Below are positions 32,626 through 40,327 of a DNA stretch of 42,372 nt, piece after piece. Each line of letters opens with the position of its first letter. Within the stretch, counting starts at the first letter, position 1. The notes under the pieces were generated by a model that ran no database searches, was not told the origin of the DNA, and saw only the letters and a list, made by a program, of their open reading frames with translations. The stretch comes from Streptosporangium carneum (GTDB lineage Bacteria > Actinomycetota > Actinomycetes > Streptosporangiales > Streptosporangiaceae): the NCBI RefSeq assembly GCF_027922005.1, contig NZ_BSEV01000045.1, forward strand, positions 1 through 42,372, written 5' to 3'. Position numbers and translations under genes: made by a program.

Positions 32626-34050
32626 TCAGGAGTGGCTGATCATCACGTGCTTGATCCGCGTGTAGGCGTCGAAGCCGTACCGCGACAGGTCCTTGCCGGT
32701 TCCCGAGTGCTTGAAGCCGCCGTGCGGCAGCTCGGGGATGATCACCTGGTGGCAGTTGACCCAGACCGCGCCGAAGTCCAGGGCCGCGGTCAGCCGCATG
32801 GCGCGGCCCGTGTCACGGGTCCAGACGCTGGCGGCGAGGGCGTAGTCGACGCCGTTGGCCAGTTCGACGGCCTCCTGCTCGTCCGCGAAGGACTGGACGG
32901 TCACCACGGGGCCGAAGATCTCCTGCTGGACGACGTCGTCGTCCTGCCGCACCCCGGCGATCACGGTCGGGGCGAAGAAGTAGCCGGGCCGGTCGAGGCG
33001 TCGTCCTCCGGTGACCACGCGGGCGTGCTCGGGCAGTCCCTCGACGAAGGCGGCGACCCGCTCGGCCTGGGCGGCGTTGTTCGAGGGGCCGAGGTAGACG
33101 CCCTCCTCGTCGGGGGCGCCGACGGTCAGCGCCGCCGCGGCCTCGGCGAGCGCCGCGGTGAACTCCTCGTGGACGCTCTCCTCGACCAGCACGCGGGTGA
33201 CGGCCGTGCAGTCCTGCCCGGTGTTGAAGAAGGCGGCCTCGGCGACCGAACGCGCGGTCGCGGCGACGTCGACGTCTCCGAAGACCACCGCGGGGGCCTT
33301 GCCGCCCAGTTCGAGGTGGACGTCCTTGAGGTCGTCCGCGGCCGACCTCATGACCTCCATGCCCGCGCGGGTCGAGCCGGTGATGGCCACCATCTCGACG
33401 CCGGGGTGCTCGACGAGCGCCCGCCCGCTGTCGCGGTCGCCGCAGACGACGTTGACGACTCCCGGCGGGAACACCCTCGCGCACAGCTCGCCCAGCAGCA
33501 CGGTCGAGCCGGGGGTGCTGTCGGCGGGCTTGATGACCAGCGTGTTGCCCGCGGCCAGGGCCGGGCCGATCTTCCACGCGGCCATCATCAGGGGGTAGTT
33601 CCACGGGGTCACCTGGGCGACCACGCCGATCGGCTCCCGCCGTACGAACGAGGTGTGCCCCTCGGCGTACTCGGTCGCGCCGAGGCCCTCCAGGACCCGG
33701 GCCGCTCCGGCGAAGTAACGGACGGCGTCGACGGACCCGCCGACGTCGACGCGGCGGGTCGTGCCCCTCGGCTTGCCGGTGGCGCGGACCTCGGCGTCGG
33801 TCAGCGCCTCGGCGTTCTCCTCCATCAGGCGGGCGAGCTCGAGCAGCAGCTCCTGCCGCCTGGCGGGGGTGCTCCGCCGCCAGGACCCGGCGGCCTCGGT
33901 CGCCGCCGCGACCGCCGCGGCGACGTCCTCGGCGGACGAGCGCGGGGCGCGGCCGTAGACCTTCTCCGTGGCCGGGTCGACGAGGTCCATCCACTCGCCG
34001 GAGGCGGGGTCCCGGCTCTCCCCGCCGATCACGTTGCGCAGGGTGTCCAT
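32626..34050 (-). CDS. Aldehyde dehydrogenase (aminobutyraldehyde/betaine-aldehyde-like)
   Basis: A protein of 474 residues, complete ALDH. TPWNYPLMMAAWKIGPALAAGNTLVIKPADSTPGST and ITGSTRAGM form the cofactor site, HLELGGKAPAVVFGDVD holds the Glu, and FFNTGQDCTAVTRVLVEE the nucleophilic Cys. FNTGQDCTA with an E/D after P is seen in gamma-aminobutyraldehyde and betaine-aldehyde dehydrogenases, so an amino- or trimethylamino-aldehyde is plausible, though only by similarity. The ATG at 34050 is preceded by AAGGAGACGCC. The gap to the LLM oxidoreductase stop is 9 bp, so the two are co-transcribed from the promoter near 35000. Confidence 0.9.
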   Translation of the reverse strand: MDTLRNVIGGESRDPASGEWMDLVDPATEKVYGRAPRSSAEDVAAAVAAATEAAGSWRRSTPARRQELLLELARLMEENAEALTDAEVRATGKPRGTTRRVDVGGSVDAVRYFAGAARVLEGLGATEYAEGHTSFVRREPIGVVAQVTPWNYPLMMAAWKIGPALAAGNTLVIKPADSTPGSTVLLGELCARVFPPGVVNVVCGDRDSGRALVEHPGVEMVAITGSTRAGMEVMRSAADDLKDVHLELGGKAPAVVFGDVDVAATARSVAEAAFFNTGQDCTAVTRVLVEESVHEEFTAALAEAAAALTVGAPDEEGVYLGPSNNAAQAERVAAFVEGLPEHARVVTGGRRLDRPGYFFAPTVIAGVRQDDDVVQQEIFGPVVTVQSFADEQEAVELANGVDYALAASVWTRDTGRAMRLTAALDFGAVWVNCHQVIIPELPHGGFKHSGTGKDLSRYGFDAYTRIKHVMISHS

Positions 34051-34059
34051 GGCGTCTCC

Positions 34060-34995
34060 TTAGCTGGTGAGGGACTCGACGCGGGCCATCACCCGACGGC
34101 AGAAGGCCGCGACGTCGTGCGGGTCGTCGGTGAACTGGGAGGGCTTGATGCAGAAGGTGTCGAAGCCCTGGGCCATCTGGTCGGGGATGGTCTCCAGCGC
34201 CCGGTCGAGGTCGGCGACCGAGTCGTTGTCGGGGAAGATCGCGCGGGTGCCGCCGATCATCTCCAGCTCCGAGATGTCCCGGCCTGCCTCGCGCATCGCG
34301 GAGGCGAGCAGGTCGAGCTCCTCGGGCTTCGGCCGGCCGAGCGGGTTGAAGCCGTGCCCGTAGCGGACGATGCGCCGCAGCAGGGGACCGTGCAGGGTCT
34401 GGCCGCCGAACCAGAGGGTCGGGCCGCCGGGACGGAAGGGCTTGGGCTCCAGGTAGACGTCCTTGAACGGGTAGTACTCGCCGTCGAAGGTCGCGGGGGA
34501 CTCCTGCCAGAGCAGCTCCCAGGCGGCCAGGTGCTCGTCGAGCAGCTTGCCGCGCTTGTCGAACGGCACGCCGAGGGCGGCGTACTCGTCGCGGCTCCAG
34601 CTCACCGTGGGGAGCACCACCAGGCGGCCCTCGCTGAGCCGGTCCAGCGTGGCCATCTCCTTGGCCAGCAGCAGCGGGTGGCGCAGCGGGGCCAGGATCG
34701 CCCCGGCGACCAGCCGGATCCGGGTCGTCACCGCGGAGATCGCGCTGAGCAGTACGATCGAGTTGGGCCACGAGGTCGCAGGGTCCTGGTTGCCGGGCAG
34801 CGCGTACTCCCGGGGGTTGGGCATCACGCCCAGCGCGCCGGAGTCCGGGCCGAGCACGATGTGCTCGCTGAGCATGACCGAGTCGAACCCGGCGTCCTCG
34901 GCCTCGCGGGCCCAGCGAACGACAGAGGCCAGGTCGTCGCCCGGCGTCATCGTCCAGTTCTCGCTGAGGATCAGCAGCATCTTCGGGGTCGCCAC
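34060..34995 (-). CDS. LLM-class (F420-dependent or flavin) oxidoreductase
   Basis: A protein of 311 residues, bacterial luciferase-like TIM barrel. WAREAEDAGFDSVMLSEHIVLG, ATSWPNSIVLLSAISAVTTRIRLVAGAILAPLRHPLLLAKEMATLDRLSEGRLVVLPTVSWSRDEYAALGVPFDKRGKLLDEHL is the unmistakable LLM-class core (E/AGFDS.....H; TIRL; HP...AK..ATLD.LS.GR; G....RG). Actinomycete members use F420 or FMN for hydride transfer or monooxygenation of a small organic molecule. The GTG at 34995 follows GCGGAGG; a longer frame to 35130 would read through the motif 35024-35033 and has no ribosome-binding site. It is divergent from amidohydrolase 2. Confidence 0.9.
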   Translation of the reverse strand: MATPKMLLILSENWTMTPGDDLASVVRWAREAEDAGFDSVMLSEHIVLGPDSGALGVMPNPREYALPGNQDPATSWPNSIVLLSAISAVTTRIRLVAGAILAPLRHPLLLAKEMATLDRLSEGRLVVLPTVSWSRDEYAALGVPFDKRGKLLDEHLAAWELLWQESPATFDGEYYPFKDVYLEPKPFRPGGPTLWFGGQTLHGPLLRRIVRYGHGFNPLGRPKPEELDLLASAMREAGRDISELEMIGGTRAIFPDNDSVADLDRALETIPDQMAQGFDTFCIKPSQFTDDPHDVAAFCRRVMARVESLTS

Positions 34996-35023
34996 AGCCG
35001 CGCCTCCGCCTGTCGTTCTGAAG

Positions 35024-35120
35024 ATTTGGACCCAAACGATATGTCGCGGGGGTCGGCGTTGGCAAGGCTTGTACGCCGTGAGCTGCAAAACCGGCCATTG
35101 ACGGAGGGTCATTTGGGTCC
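35024..35120. promoter_or_regulatory. Paired ATTTGGACCC-type motifs in the LLM / amidohydrolase-2 divergent promoter
   Basis: ATTTGGACCC at 35024-35033 sits within the near-palindrome TTTGGACCCAAA (35025-35036). ATTTGGGTCC at 35111-35120 is its variant. The pair brackets the 159-bp divergent region between the LLM start (34995) and the amidohydrolase-2 start (35155). The spacing, about 87 bp, allows looping or independent control of the two promoters. Confidence 0.6.
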
Positions 35121-35154
35121 ATACATTCATTCAAACGAACCTTGGAGGCCGACG

Positions 35155-36858
35155 ATGTCCCACCCAGCGGACCTGATCCTGGTCAACGGCGACGTCCTGA
35201 CCGTCGACGCCGATTTCTCCGTCGCGCGGGCGGTCGCCGTGCGGGACGGACGCATCCTCGCCGTCGGGGAGACCGCCGAGATCGAGGCGCTGGCCGGGCC
35301 GGACACCCGGGTGATCGACCTCGCGGGCCGTACGCTCCTTCCCGGCATCAACGACTCGCACCTGCACGGCGCGGCCTGGGGCCTCACCCGGCCGCCGTTC
35401 GCGCTCAGCGTCGGCTCCCCCGCCGTGGAGTCCATCGCCGACATCGTCGAGGTCGTACGGCAGGCCACGGAGACCACCCCCGCCGGGGAGTGGATCACCG
35501 GCCTCGGCTGGGACGTGGGCTACCTGCGGGAGGTCCTCGCCGACCCCGCCCGCCGCCCACACCGCGGCGACCTGGACGCCGTCTCCCCCGACCACCCCGT
35601 CGCGCTGACCGACTTCTCCGCCCACATGCTGTGGGTCAACTCCAAGGCCCTCGAGCTCGCCGGGATCACCCGCGACACCGTGGCGCCCGCCGGCGGAGTG
35701 ATCGACGTCGGCGCGGACGGCGAGCCGACCGGCATCCTGAAGGAGGCCGCCCAGTCCCTGGTGCAGAGCCTGATCCCGCCGGCCACCGTGGAGCAGCGCA
35801 AGGAGGCCATCCGCTCGGCCGTCGCGGCCCTGCACGCCGAGGGCATCACCAGCTACACCGAGCCGGGCCTCGGCCCCGGCGGCACCCAGATCCTCGGCGG
35901 AGGCCTCAGCACCGAGTCGCTGGAGGCCTACGTCGAGCTGGCCCAGGCCGGAGAACTGGCCGCCAGGGTCAGGGTCCTGCTGCTTCCCGCCGCGATCGGC
36001 GGCTCCGCGGCCGACCTGGTCGCCGGTCTCGAGAACCTGGGCGTGCCCGAGGACGTGGACCAGGACCGGCTCGCGGTGATCGGCGTGAAGATCTTCGCCG
36101 ACGGCGTCCCGCCGAACGAGACCGCCTGGATGCACGAGCCGTACGGCAGCGCCGGAGGATACGGCTCGCTGTGCGTGCACGGCGCGACCGCCGCCCTCCA
36201 GGAGGCCGAGCTGCGCGAGATGATCCGCCACGCGCACGCCGCCGGATACCAGCTCGGCGTGCACGTCACCGGAGACCGCGGCATCGACGCCGTCATCGAG
36301 GCCTTCGTCGCCGCCAACGAGGTGCACCCGCGCCCCGACGCCCGCCACTACCTGATCCACGGCGACTTCGTCTCGGCAGAGGGACTCGCCAAGCTCGCCG
36401 CACACGGCTACTCGGTGAACATGAACCCCGGCATCAAGTGGATGACCGCCGACATGATGGACGACATCCTCGGCAAGGCGCGTTCGGAGTACCAGTGGCC
36501 GGTCCGCTCCGCCGCCGAGGCGGGCGTGGCGGTCTGCTCCAGCTCCGACGCCCCGATCACCGAGCCCAACTGGCGTCAGGCCGTCGCCTCGATGATGCTG
36601 CGCGAGTCCAAGGCGACGGGCAAGGTCAGCGGACCCGAGCAGTGCGTGGACCTGGCGACCGCCCTGCGCGCCTACACGGTCAACCCGGCCCGCCAGGACT
36701 TCGCCGAGGCGTGGAAGGGCACCGTCGAGGCGGGCAAGGTCGCCGACCTGTGCGTCCTCGCCGGCGACCTGCGCGCCGCCGACCCGCACGACTTCGCGGC
36801 CATTCCGGTCGACCTCACCATCCTCGACGGCGAGGTCGTCTACGAGCGCGCGAGGTAA
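35155..36858 (+). CDS. Amidohydrolase family protein 2 (YtcJ-like, Amidohydro_3)
   Basis: A protein of 567 residues, the usual length for YtcJ-like enzymes. LPGINDSHLHGAAW holds the HxH metal ligands, IGVKIFADGVPPNE the Lys, LGVHVTGDRGID and RHYLIHGDFVS His ligands, and CSSSDAPITEPNW the Asp. The metal site is complete, so it is likely an active cytoplasmic amidohydrolase; substrate unknown. It shares ITSYTEPGLGPG and EAWKGTVEAGKVADLCVL with amidohydrolase 1 (SWKGSLEAGKVADLCVL there), showing common ancestry. The ATG at 35155 follows TTGGAGGCCGACG. It has its own terminators downstream and is monocistronic. Confidence 0.9.
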   Translation: MSHPADLILVNGDVLTVDADFSVARAVAVRDGRILAVGETAEIEALAGPDTRVIDLAGRTLLPGINDSHLHGAAWGLTRPPFALSVGSPAVESIADIVEVVRQATETTPAGEWITGLGWDVGYLREVLADPARRPHRGDLDAVSPDHPVALTDFSAHMLWVNSKALELAGITRDTVAPAGGVIDVGADGEPTGILKEAAQSLVQSLIPPATVEQRKEAIRSAVAALHAEGITSYTEPGLGPGGTQILGGGLSTESLEAYVELAQAGELAARVRVLLLPAAIGGSAADLVAGLENLGVPEDVDQDRLAVIGVKIFADGVPPNETAWMHEPYGSAGGYGSLCVHGATAALQEAELREMIRHAHAAGYQLGVHVTGDRGIDAVIEAFVAANEVHPRPDARHYLIHGDFVSAEGLAKLAAHGYSVNMNPGIKWMTADMMDDILGKARSEYQWPVRSAAEAGVAVCSSSDAPITEPNWRQAVASMMLRESKATGKVSGPEQCVDLATALRAYTVNPARQDFAEAWKGTVEAGKVADLCVLAGDLRAADPHDFAAIPVDLTILDGEVVYERAR

Positions 36859-36892
36859 TCGCGACGCCTTCGGCGGCGCGGGTCGTGTTTGT

Positions 36893-36933
36893 CGACGCCT
36901 GACGGCGTCGCGGGCCTGGGCGCGCCCAGGCCC
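36893..36933 (+). terminator. Two hairpins after amidohydrolase 2
   Basis: CGACGCC (36893-36899) pairs with GGCGTCG (36904-36910). GGGCCTGGG (36912-36920) pairs with CCCAGGCCC (36925-36933) around CGCG. Confidence 0.8.
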
Positions 36934-37144
36934 GTCAGGGGGTGCCCGTGCGGTGCAGGCACAGCGTGGTGAGCAGGGTTTCGAGCACGGGTTCCTGACG
37001 GTGGACACGTGTGCGGGGAGGTGGTGCCCGGCCGAGGCGAGATCCGGCCGGGCACCGGGCGCCGGTGGCGGGGGACCGGCATGTGAGCGGTTCCCCTTCC
37101 CCGGTCTGCGGGAACCGCGTGGGTGTGCGGCCCAGGACCCCTCT

Positions 37145-37178
37145 TTTCCCGGAAGGTCGCGTTTCCCGGAAGGTCGCG
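37145..37178. repeat. Two tandem copies of a 17-bp repeat
   Basis: TTTCCCGGAAGGTCGCG occurs at 37145-37161 and directly again at 37162-37178. Each copy contains the palindrome TTCCCGGAA or near it. The function is unclear; it could be a binding site or a slippage duplication. Confidence 0.8.
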
Positions 37179-37452
37179 ACATTCATCCCGGCGGTGACAA
37201 CCCTTGTTGCCGATTCGGCACTGGATCGCGGGAATCGTGCGCGGGTCGATGCTGTACTGTGCGACAGGGATGATCTAGAACTTCGCGCCCGCTCCTTCGA
37301 TCCGAGCGTGGGGTCGCCTCCCGGTGCTGCCTGACCTGGAACAACGTGCTCGCCGTACTGGCCGAGGCGGGTATGGGTGTGAGGAACCTCGCCAGGATCA
37401 TCACCCGCCTCTCCAACCGCGAACGCGACAGATCAACGGCAGCGCAAAACAC

Positions 37453-38067
37453 ATGACAGATGATTTGATCCTCTACGACCTCCTCGACGAGTACGACCTC
37501 GACAACGAGGATTTCGGCTTTCGTGCGGCTTGGTGCGAAGGCCTGACCACCGAGGAAGTCGCGCGTCGCCTTCGAGCTGACCCTGACACCGCCTACACGA
37601 CCACCATCGACGAGTTGACGGGCGAAGAGGGGGACTCCGACTTCGACGAAGACGCGGTCCTCATCGGCCCAGCCGGGACCTGGACAATGATCCTGCAGCT
37701 CAACGGTCTGGACTGCACTCGATATTCGGCGCTTGAGGCACTGTCCGCAGGGGGCGGGCGAGCGGTTGGAATCGGATGGAGTGCCAATGGCGACGAGCGG
37801 CTGATCTACGCAGAAGACGGGCGCGTCCTGGTCTCAATGGACTTCACGTTTCCACAGGACCGCAGGGGGCCTGATCGTCAGGCGCTCGACCCGTACATGG
37901 AGGGGCTTGTCCTCGCATACGAAGACGGTGCCGATCCTGAGGACAGCATCGACGCCGCCTTGACTCTGATCGGCCGAATCACCGGACATCCCATCGACCG
38001 TGACTGGTTGGAGGCCGGCCACACGTTCTATGAGATTCCCCGGGACGAGTGGGCCTTCCAGTCGTAG
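37453..38067 (+). CDS. DUF6461 family protein
   Basis: A protein of 204 residues, acidic (MTDDLILYDLLDEYDLDNEDFGF). AAWCEGLTTEEVARRLRADP, GTWTMILQLNGLDC, LEALSAGGGRAVGIGWSANGDERLIYAEDGRVLVSMDF and ALDPYMEGL match the DUF6461 pattern (GLTPEEV..RLGA; LSAG...V...WN.N....F.YA.DG.V...F). These proteins are common in Streptosporangiales and Streptomyces, often in immunity-like or orphan contexts; the function is unknown. No clear ribosome-binding site precedes the ATG at 37453, but a short upstream frame overlaps it by ATGA. The stretch is less GC-rich than its neighbours, hinting at later acquisition. Confidence 0.82.
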   Translation: MTDDLILYDLLDEYDLDNEDFGFRAAWCEGLTTEEVARRLRADPDTAYTTTIDELTGEEGDSDFDEDAVLIGPAGTWTMILQLNGLDCTRYSALEALSAGGGRAVGIGWSANGDERLIYAEDGRVLVSMDFTFPQDRRGPDRQALDPYMEGLVLAYEDGADPEDSIDAALTLIGRITGHPIDRDWLEAGHTFYEIPRDEWAFQS

Positions 38068-38234
38068 GCGTGGGGCGTCGCGGTCCGTGCGGGCCACACC
38101 GCCGTCGGCTCGAATCCACCGGTGCGGCACTTCCGCCCTCGCTGAGGAAACGGTGTTCCGTCGCGAACCGGGCTCGTCCAGCAGGATGCGATACGGCTTG
38201 GCTCGCACACGGGCGGCGCTCTGGAAACACGTGA

Positions 38235-39065
38235 TCATTTCCCCAGGTTTCCGTATCTCCGTACCGACAGCGGCAGGAAGACGGCGATGAGCAGCGCCGG
38301 CCACGCGATCGCCATGGGGATCGCGTTCTGGGCGATCCACGACTCGCCGCCGAAGCCGGGGGCGGCGAAGAGCTCGCGGGTCGCCGTGGCCGTGACCGAC
38401 AGGGGGTTCCACTCGGCGATCGCGCCGAGCCACCCGGGCATGGAGGCGGGGTCGACGAAGACGCTGGACAGGAACCCGACGGGCCAGACCAGGATCTGCA
38501 CGGCCGTCACCGACTCCGGTCCCCTGACGGCGAGGCCCGCGAAGATCCCGACCCACAGCAGCGCGAAGCGCAGCAGGAGCAGCAGGCCGAAGGCGGCGAG
38601 GGCGGAGGCGAGTCCGCCGTGCCAGCGCCAGCCCAGCAGCAGCCCGGTGACGACCATGACGGACAGGCCGACGACGGAGTTGAGCATGTCGGCGACGCAG
38701 CGTCCCGACACGACGGCCAGGGAGCTCATCGGCATCGAGCGGAACCTGTCGGTCACCCCCCTGGAGGCGTCCGTGGTCACCGCCATCATGGTGGTCTCCA
38801 GGCCGAAGAGCACGGTCATGGCGAACATCCCGGGCATCAGGAACTCGAAGTAGCCGCCCCCGCCGGGCACGTTGATCGCGCCGCCGAACAGGCCGCCGAA
38901 CATCAGCGCGATCATGACGGGGAAGAACCAGCCGAGGGCGACCTCACCGGGGCGCAGCGCCCAGTGGCTCAGGTCGCGCCTGGTGATCGTCCAGGTGTCC
39001 GCCAGCGCCCAGCCGAGCGAGGACAGCGGGGAACCGGAGGGAAGCGGGTGGGCGGAGGTCGTCAC
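38235..39065 (-). CDS. ABC-2-type exporter permease (DrrB-like)
   Basis: A protein of 276 residues. A ~35-residue polar N-terminus is followed by about six membrane helices typical of ABC-2 permeases: LSHWALRPGEVALGWFFPVMIALMFGGLFGGAINVPGGGGYFEFLMPGMFAMTVLFGLE, DASRGVTDRFRSMPMSSLAVVSGRCVADMLNS, and WNPLSVTATATRELF. The RGVTDRFRSMPMS...G and NP.....R motifs are standard in daunorubicin-resistance DrrB relatives. It exports a hydrophobic compound with the adjacent ATPase. The GTG at 39065 overlaps the ATPase stop by 4 bp (GTGA) and follows GAGGGGAACCCC. Confidence 0.9.
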   Translation of the reverse strand: MTTSAHPLPSGSPLSSLGWALADTWTITRRDLSHWALRPGEVALGWFFPVMIALMFGGLFGGAINVPGGGGYFEFLMPGMFAMTVLFGLETTMMAVTTDASRGVTDRFRSMPMSSLAVVSGRCVADMLNSVVGLSVMVVTGLLLGWRWHGGLASALAAFGLLLLLRFALLWVGIFAGLAVRGPESVTAVQILVWPVGFLSSVFVDPASMPGWLGAIAEWNPLSVTATATRELFAAPGFGGESWIAQNAIPMAIAWPALLIAVFLPLSVRRYGNLGK

Positions 39066-40168
39066 GGGGTTCCCCTCTTCGTGCGCACGGCCTTCGTGCG
39101 GACGGCGGTGTCTCGAACGGCGGTGTCCGGGCCGGTGTCTCGAACGGCGGTGTCCGGGCCGGTGTCCGGTACGGCGGCGCGCCCGTCCCGAACGGCCCCG
39201 CCGTCTCCCGTGACGTGGTCGTCTCCGGTGAGTCTGAGGAAGACCTCGTCGAGCGTCGGGCGGCGCAGCGTGATGTCCTCCGGCTCGACCCCGGCGTCGT
39301 TCAGCGCGGCCACGAGCTCGACCAGGGCGCGGGTGCGCTCCGTGACGGGGACGCTGACCCTGTGGGCGGGACCGTCCGTGCGGGGCTCGCCCGAGGCGAC
39401 CCCGGCGGCCAGGACCCTCGTGGTCTCCGCGTCCGCCGCCCCGGAGAGCACGATGTCGATCCAGTCGTCGCCGATCGACGCCTTGAGCTCGTCGGGAGTG
39501 CCCTCGGCGACGATCCTGCCCGCCCTGAGCATCGAGATCCGGTCGGCCAGCCGGTCGGCCTCCTCCAGGTACTGGGTGGTCAGCAGCACGGTCGTGCCGG
39601 ACTCGGCCAGGTCGCGGATCGCCGTCCACACCTCCTGACGGGCTCCGGGGTCCAGTCCCGTCGTCGGCTCGTCGACCAGCAGCACGGGAGGGGCCACGAT
39701 GAGGCTCGCGGCGAGGTCGAGCCTGCGGCGCATGCCGCCCGAGTACGTCCCGACGGGCCTCGCGGCGCTGCCGGAGAGGGAGAACCGTTCGAGCAACTCC
39801 TCGGCCCTGTTCCTGGCCGCCGAGGCGGACAGGTGGTTCAGCCGCCCGAACATCACGAGGTTCTGGCGGCCTGTCAGCACCTCGTCGACCGCGGCGTACT
39901 GCCCCACGAGGCCGATGTTGCGGCGGACCTGCCGCGCCTGCGTCCTGACGTCGAACCCGGCCACGCTCGCCCGCCCCGCGTCGGGTTCGAGCAGCGTGGA
40001 CAGGATCCGCACCGCCGTGGTCTTGCCCGCCCCGTTCGGGCCGAGCAGCCCGCGGACCGAGCCCGCCCGCACCCGCAGGTCGAACCCGTTCAGGCCCGTC
40101 CCCTCCGGGGCCTTCGCGTAGCTCTTGCGCACGCCCTCCGCGCTGATCGCGATCTCGGTCTCTGTCAT
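39062..40168 (-). CDS. ABC exporter ATPase (DrrA-like) with repeat-bearing tail
   Basis: A protein of 368 residues. It has Walker A GPNGAGKTTA, Q-loop GLVGQYAAVDEVLTGRQNL (DrrA-type), signature TYSGGMRRRLDLAAS and Walker B VLLVDEPTTGLDPGAR. The conserved DrrA C-terminal domain ends TLDEVFLRLTG. Beyond it lies a ~40-residue low-complexity tail made of repeated DTGPDTAVR-type units, encoded by a 27-bp tandem duplication. It drives drug or metabolite export with the DrrB-like permease. The ATG at 40168 lacks a strong ribosome-binding site; an in-frame GTG two codons upstream is an alternative. Confidence 0.9.
   Translation of the reverse strand: MTETEIAISAEGVRKSYAKAPEGTGLNGFDLRVRAGSVRGLLGPNGAGKTTAVRILSTLLEPDAGRASVAGFDVRTQARQVRRNIGLVGQYAAVDEVLTGRQNLVMFGRLNHLSASAARNRAEELLERFSLSGSAARPVGTYSGGMRRRLDLAASLIVAPPVLLVDEPTTGLDPGARQEVWTAIRDLAESGTTVLLTTQYLEEADRLADRISMLRAGRIVAEGTPDELKASIGDDWIDIVLSGAADAETTRVLAAGVASGEPRTDGPAHRVSVPVTERTRALVELVAALNDAGVEPEDITLRRPTLDEVFLRLTGDDHVTGDGGAVRDGRAAVPDTGPDTAVRDTGPDTAVRDTAVRTKAVRTKRGTP
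39107..39160. repeat. 27-bp tandem duplication in the DrrA-like tail
   Basis: Two identical 27-bp units (39107-39133 and 39134-39160) follow in register, with partial copies on both sides. Because the unit is a multiple of three it keeps the reading frame and repeats nine residues. Confidence 0.88.
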
Positions 40169-40257
40169 GTTCACGTCTTTCGCGCACACCTTCCCTGTCT
40201 CTGGACGCCCTGTGCCGTCCGGTCTCACGGTTGTCCCTCCGCTCGGGTCAGCTTTCC

Positions 40258-40280
40258 GTACGGCGTACCGTACACCGTAC
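40258..40280. promoter_or_regulatory. Candidate TetR operator in the drrAB / tetR divergent promoter
   Basis: GTACGG-CGTA-CCGTAC (40258-40273) is a perfect dyad, followed by another CCGTAC at 40275-40280. It lies between the ATPase start (40168) and the TetR start (40328), just upstream of TATAGT. Confidence 0.7.
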
Positions 40281-40288
40281 TGAACGAC

Positions 40289-40294
40289 TATAGT
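40289..40294 (+). promoter_or_regulatory. Probable -10 box of the tetR gene
   Basis: TATAGT, a good match to TANNNT, lies 34 bp before the GTG start and directly after the palindromic operator. A bound repressor would block it. The -35 is not obvious. Confidence 0.5.
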
Positions 40295-40327
40295 GGGGTC
40301 AACGTCGAAGGTTTGGAGACTGTTCCC

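Larger units (their letters stand above)
36859..37452. other. Gene-free stretch with possible remnants and repeats
   Basis: 594 bp. Besides the hairpins and tandem repeat listed, a minus-strand frame ends at 36935 with VLETLLTTLCLHRTGTP, which looks like a protein C-terminus without a recognisable N-terminal part. A plus-strand frame ends at 37456 with WNNVLAVLAEAGMGVRNLARIITRLSNRERD, overlapping the next gene's ATG by 4 bp. Either may be a gene remnant; neither is strong enough to call. GC falls toward the right. Confidence 0.45.

Noticed and set aside
32506..35154. A very long plus-strand open frame running into amidohydrolase 2, suggesting a giant protein
   Set aside because: It is antisense to the aldehyde dehydrogenase and LLM genes, both of which have full motifs and ribosome-binding sites. 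High GC keeps opposite frames open. The real gene starts at 35155 after GGAGG.
38068..38234. Possible short gene between DUF6461 and the exporter permease
   Set aside because: Several frames are open but none has a start signal, length or similarity worth calling.
39066..40187. N-terminal extension of the DrrB-like permease frame
   Set aside because: Overlaps the ATPase gene in another frame. The GTG at 39065 with ribosome-binding site and GTGA overlap is the proper start.
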